In this document: positions 38,801 to 39,087 of the stretch, one piece after another
Layout: every line of letters begins with the position of its first letter
How positions within the stretch are numbered: position 1 is the first letter of the stretch
Origin: Massilia sp.
GTDB lineage: Bacteria > Pseudomonadota > Gammaproteobacteria > Burkholderiales > Burkholderiaceae_D
Direction of reading: 5' to 3'
Assembly (NCBI GenBank): GCA_025359245.1
Contig: JANYGW010000061.1
Span: 1 to 39,087, forward strand
DNA length: 39,087 nt
Translations under genes and position numbers: made by a program
Notes under the pieces: model-generated
Told to the model about the DNA's origin: nothing
Seen by the model: only the letters and a program-made list of their open reading frames with translations
Database searches by the model: none

Positions 38801-39087
38801 GTGGTCGGCGCCACCCAGGTCACCACCAGCGGCCTGGCGATCAGCGCGATCACGGGCAGCAACTCCTCGGCGATCGGCGACTATGCACTCGACGCGCCGA
38901 GCAAGAGCGCCGCGGCATCGATCACGCCGGCCCTGCTGACGTCGACGCTGACCAACGTCGGCGTGACCAAGGTCTACGACGGCACCACCGCATCCGGCCT
39001 GACGCCGAGCTTCAGCTTCACCGGCCTGGTGGCCGGCGACACCACGGCCGCGCTGACCAACACCACGGCCGTGTACAACAACGCGCA
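35894..39087 (+). CDS. TpsA-type filamentous hemagglutinin-like exoprotein (3' end beyond window)
   Basis: At least 1064 residues, open to the window end. ATG 35894 is chosen over 35888 because AAGGA lies six bases upstream. A long signal region with a basic N-part (about 1-68, ending VPSFVHA) precedes the TPS secretion domain (about 72-330: STIINWQSFSIG, FIQPNASSVALNRIIGADPS, GQVFLVNNAGVYF, KVDVGGLVATSMDI). A beta-helical Gly/Asn/Ala/Thr-rich stretch follows, then YDG-type repeats at about 813-911, 912-1009 and from 1010 (TYDGTT, VYDGTT). It is translocated by TpsB to the cell surface; adhesion is the usual role but the partner is unknown. Confidence 0.9.
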   Translation, partial: MLNAAHTSQSTASKQSRRFTRFVRTSLKPVIFKLSRKLSVTYWPQRRRSISLMLVAMLSQFVPSFVHAAPTGAEVVAGVAKVTKASATSTLINQSTQSTIINWQSFSIGAGEMVRFIQPNASSVALNRIIGADPSRIYGSLQANGQVFLVNNAGVYFAPSAKVDVGGLVATSMDISNANFSAGKYVFNAGANAGSVVNDGQLRGSYVVLSAPQVGNAGSIATPGGTTALAAGGRMRMDLAGNELVSLSVDAAAADAAVRNSGSVSADGGKVFMTARSANAVLDTVINTSGVVRASSLQSRNGEIVIDGGTAGVTQVSGTLAAAGQAAGTSGGSVKVLGDKIALNAGANIDVSGASGGGQALVGGNFHGAGAERNASMTYVDKDAHINADATAKGDGGKVAVWSDQHTTYAGSVSAKGGAAGGDGGFVETSGKQTLAFSGKVDTSAAAGKTGTLLLDPNDITIGAAAGSLADNGAGTFASPTSSSSTVAVADIITALTTNNVTIDTTSSGSGNGNISVASALSYNKANSLTLAAQGAITVNAGITNAGSGALNLHGNGNIGINAPISLAGGALHVAGFAGGASRANTVLNANSITTGGGNVTMQASSVIQTGNINSGAGTINLLSNSDVTLNGALSTTNAGASAIVINAGANQAAGAAFGGDISVAGGTLSFGAGGRATLYTGTVAGSSGLTTLIGSNSGRFRYGSDESATNYSAAIGAGTYAIYRESPTLAFNGNLSIVYGGADPSAAVVTGLVNGDTLGQALSTQATLNLAAPTTSGSGLRTVGISATTVTGAVDQLGYTVTQTGGNLVVAPKTLNMSGLSVAASRPYDATTTATVLGAGALTSENVGVGNSADGKSYTGDVLSIAGAATGTYNNAHVAGATTVTFGNQSLAGADAANYTFVVQAPMAATITPATLTSTLTNAGITKTYDGTTAAPAGFTPTFNVTGFAAGDTAATLTNTGSLYNNAHVVGATQVTTSGLAISAITGSNSSAIGDYALDAPSKSAAASITPALLTSTLTNVGVTKVYDGTTASGLTPSFSFTGLVAGDTTAALTNTTAVYNNA
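38330..39087 (+). repeat. Tandem YDG repeats within the TpsA gene
   Basis: Three units of about 98-101 codons begin at about 38330, 38627 and 38921. Units 2 and 3 start with ITPATL/ITPALL and share KTYDGTT/KVYDGTT, then AGDT...LTNT and YNNA. A 23-base stretch at 38641-38663 is repeated exactly at 38935-38957 (period 294), so unit number could change by recombination. Unit 3 is cut by the window end. Confidence 0.8.

Noticed and set aside
38330..39087. Regular repeats considered as a CRISPR array
   Set aside because: The period of about 294-303 bases codes in frame for YDG domains; there are no short direct repeats with unique spacers.

Overview
The window looks like a chromosomal segment of a high-GC betaproteobacterium, most likely Oxalobacteraceae (Massilia, Duganella or Janthinobacterium type). 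Support: strong G/C third-position preference, the ybeD-lipB-lipA and diaA-dolP gene orders, a single HU gene, UbiG, and a FadE-type acyl-CoA dehydrogenase. This is inferred from protein character and synteny; no database was searched. There are no rRNA or tRNA genes, no CRISPR array and no insertion sequence that I can see.

Layout. 0.2-1.7 kb: a YceI-like periplasmic protein converging on a membrane-anchored CadC/ToxR-type regulator. 1.8-3.6 kb: a SIS-domain isomerase (GmhA/DiaA), a two-BON lipoprotein (DolP-like) and a TlpA-like thioredoxin in one operon. 3.6-5.9 kb: a DUF3034 outer-membrane-type protein, then an ECF sigma factor with its RskA-like anti-sigma factor. 6-9.5 kb: thioesterase plus lipoprotein truncated hemoglobin, a MuiA-family protein, a DUF1287 protein and a 57-residue small ORF. 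9.5-11.6 kb: ybeD-lipB-lipA, followed by the broken remnant of an alpha/beta hydrolase gene. 11.8-15.3 kb: a FecR/DUF6600 protein, a LysE exporter, HU, and an orphan BrnA-like antitoxin. 15.5-17.3 kb: a membrane-protein operon (DUF808, DoxX-like, DUF2269). 17.4-20.9 kb: a CpxP/Spy-CpxR-CpxA-like envelope-stress module with a CpxR-type box, and a divergent aquaporin. 20.9-24.8 kb: two tandem S9-peptidase paralogues that both appear to have lost the catalytic Ser and His. 24.9-28.9 kb: PPC/DUF296, GNAT, UbiG, DCC protein, ArsR regulator with operator repeats, a DUF1579-like protein and a zinc-ribbon HExxH membrane protein. 29-33.9 kb: an Ala/Pro-rich unknown protein, FadE-like dehydrogenase, a small unknown gene sharing FadE's promoter, and a PH-domain protein. 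33.9-39.1 kb: an AT-rich leader and a two-partner secretion locus (TpsB, then a large TpsA exoprotein cut by the window end).

Several parts bear on the cell envelope: the Cpx-like module, DolP, TlpA, lipoproteins, ECF/anti-sigma pair and the two-partner adhesin. The least explained observations are the paired pseudo-peptidases, the duplicated promoter in front of fadE and a small unknown gene, the hydrolase remnant abutting lipA, the SIS protein that combines GmhA-type catalytic residues with DiaA synteny, and a dispersed palindromic element.
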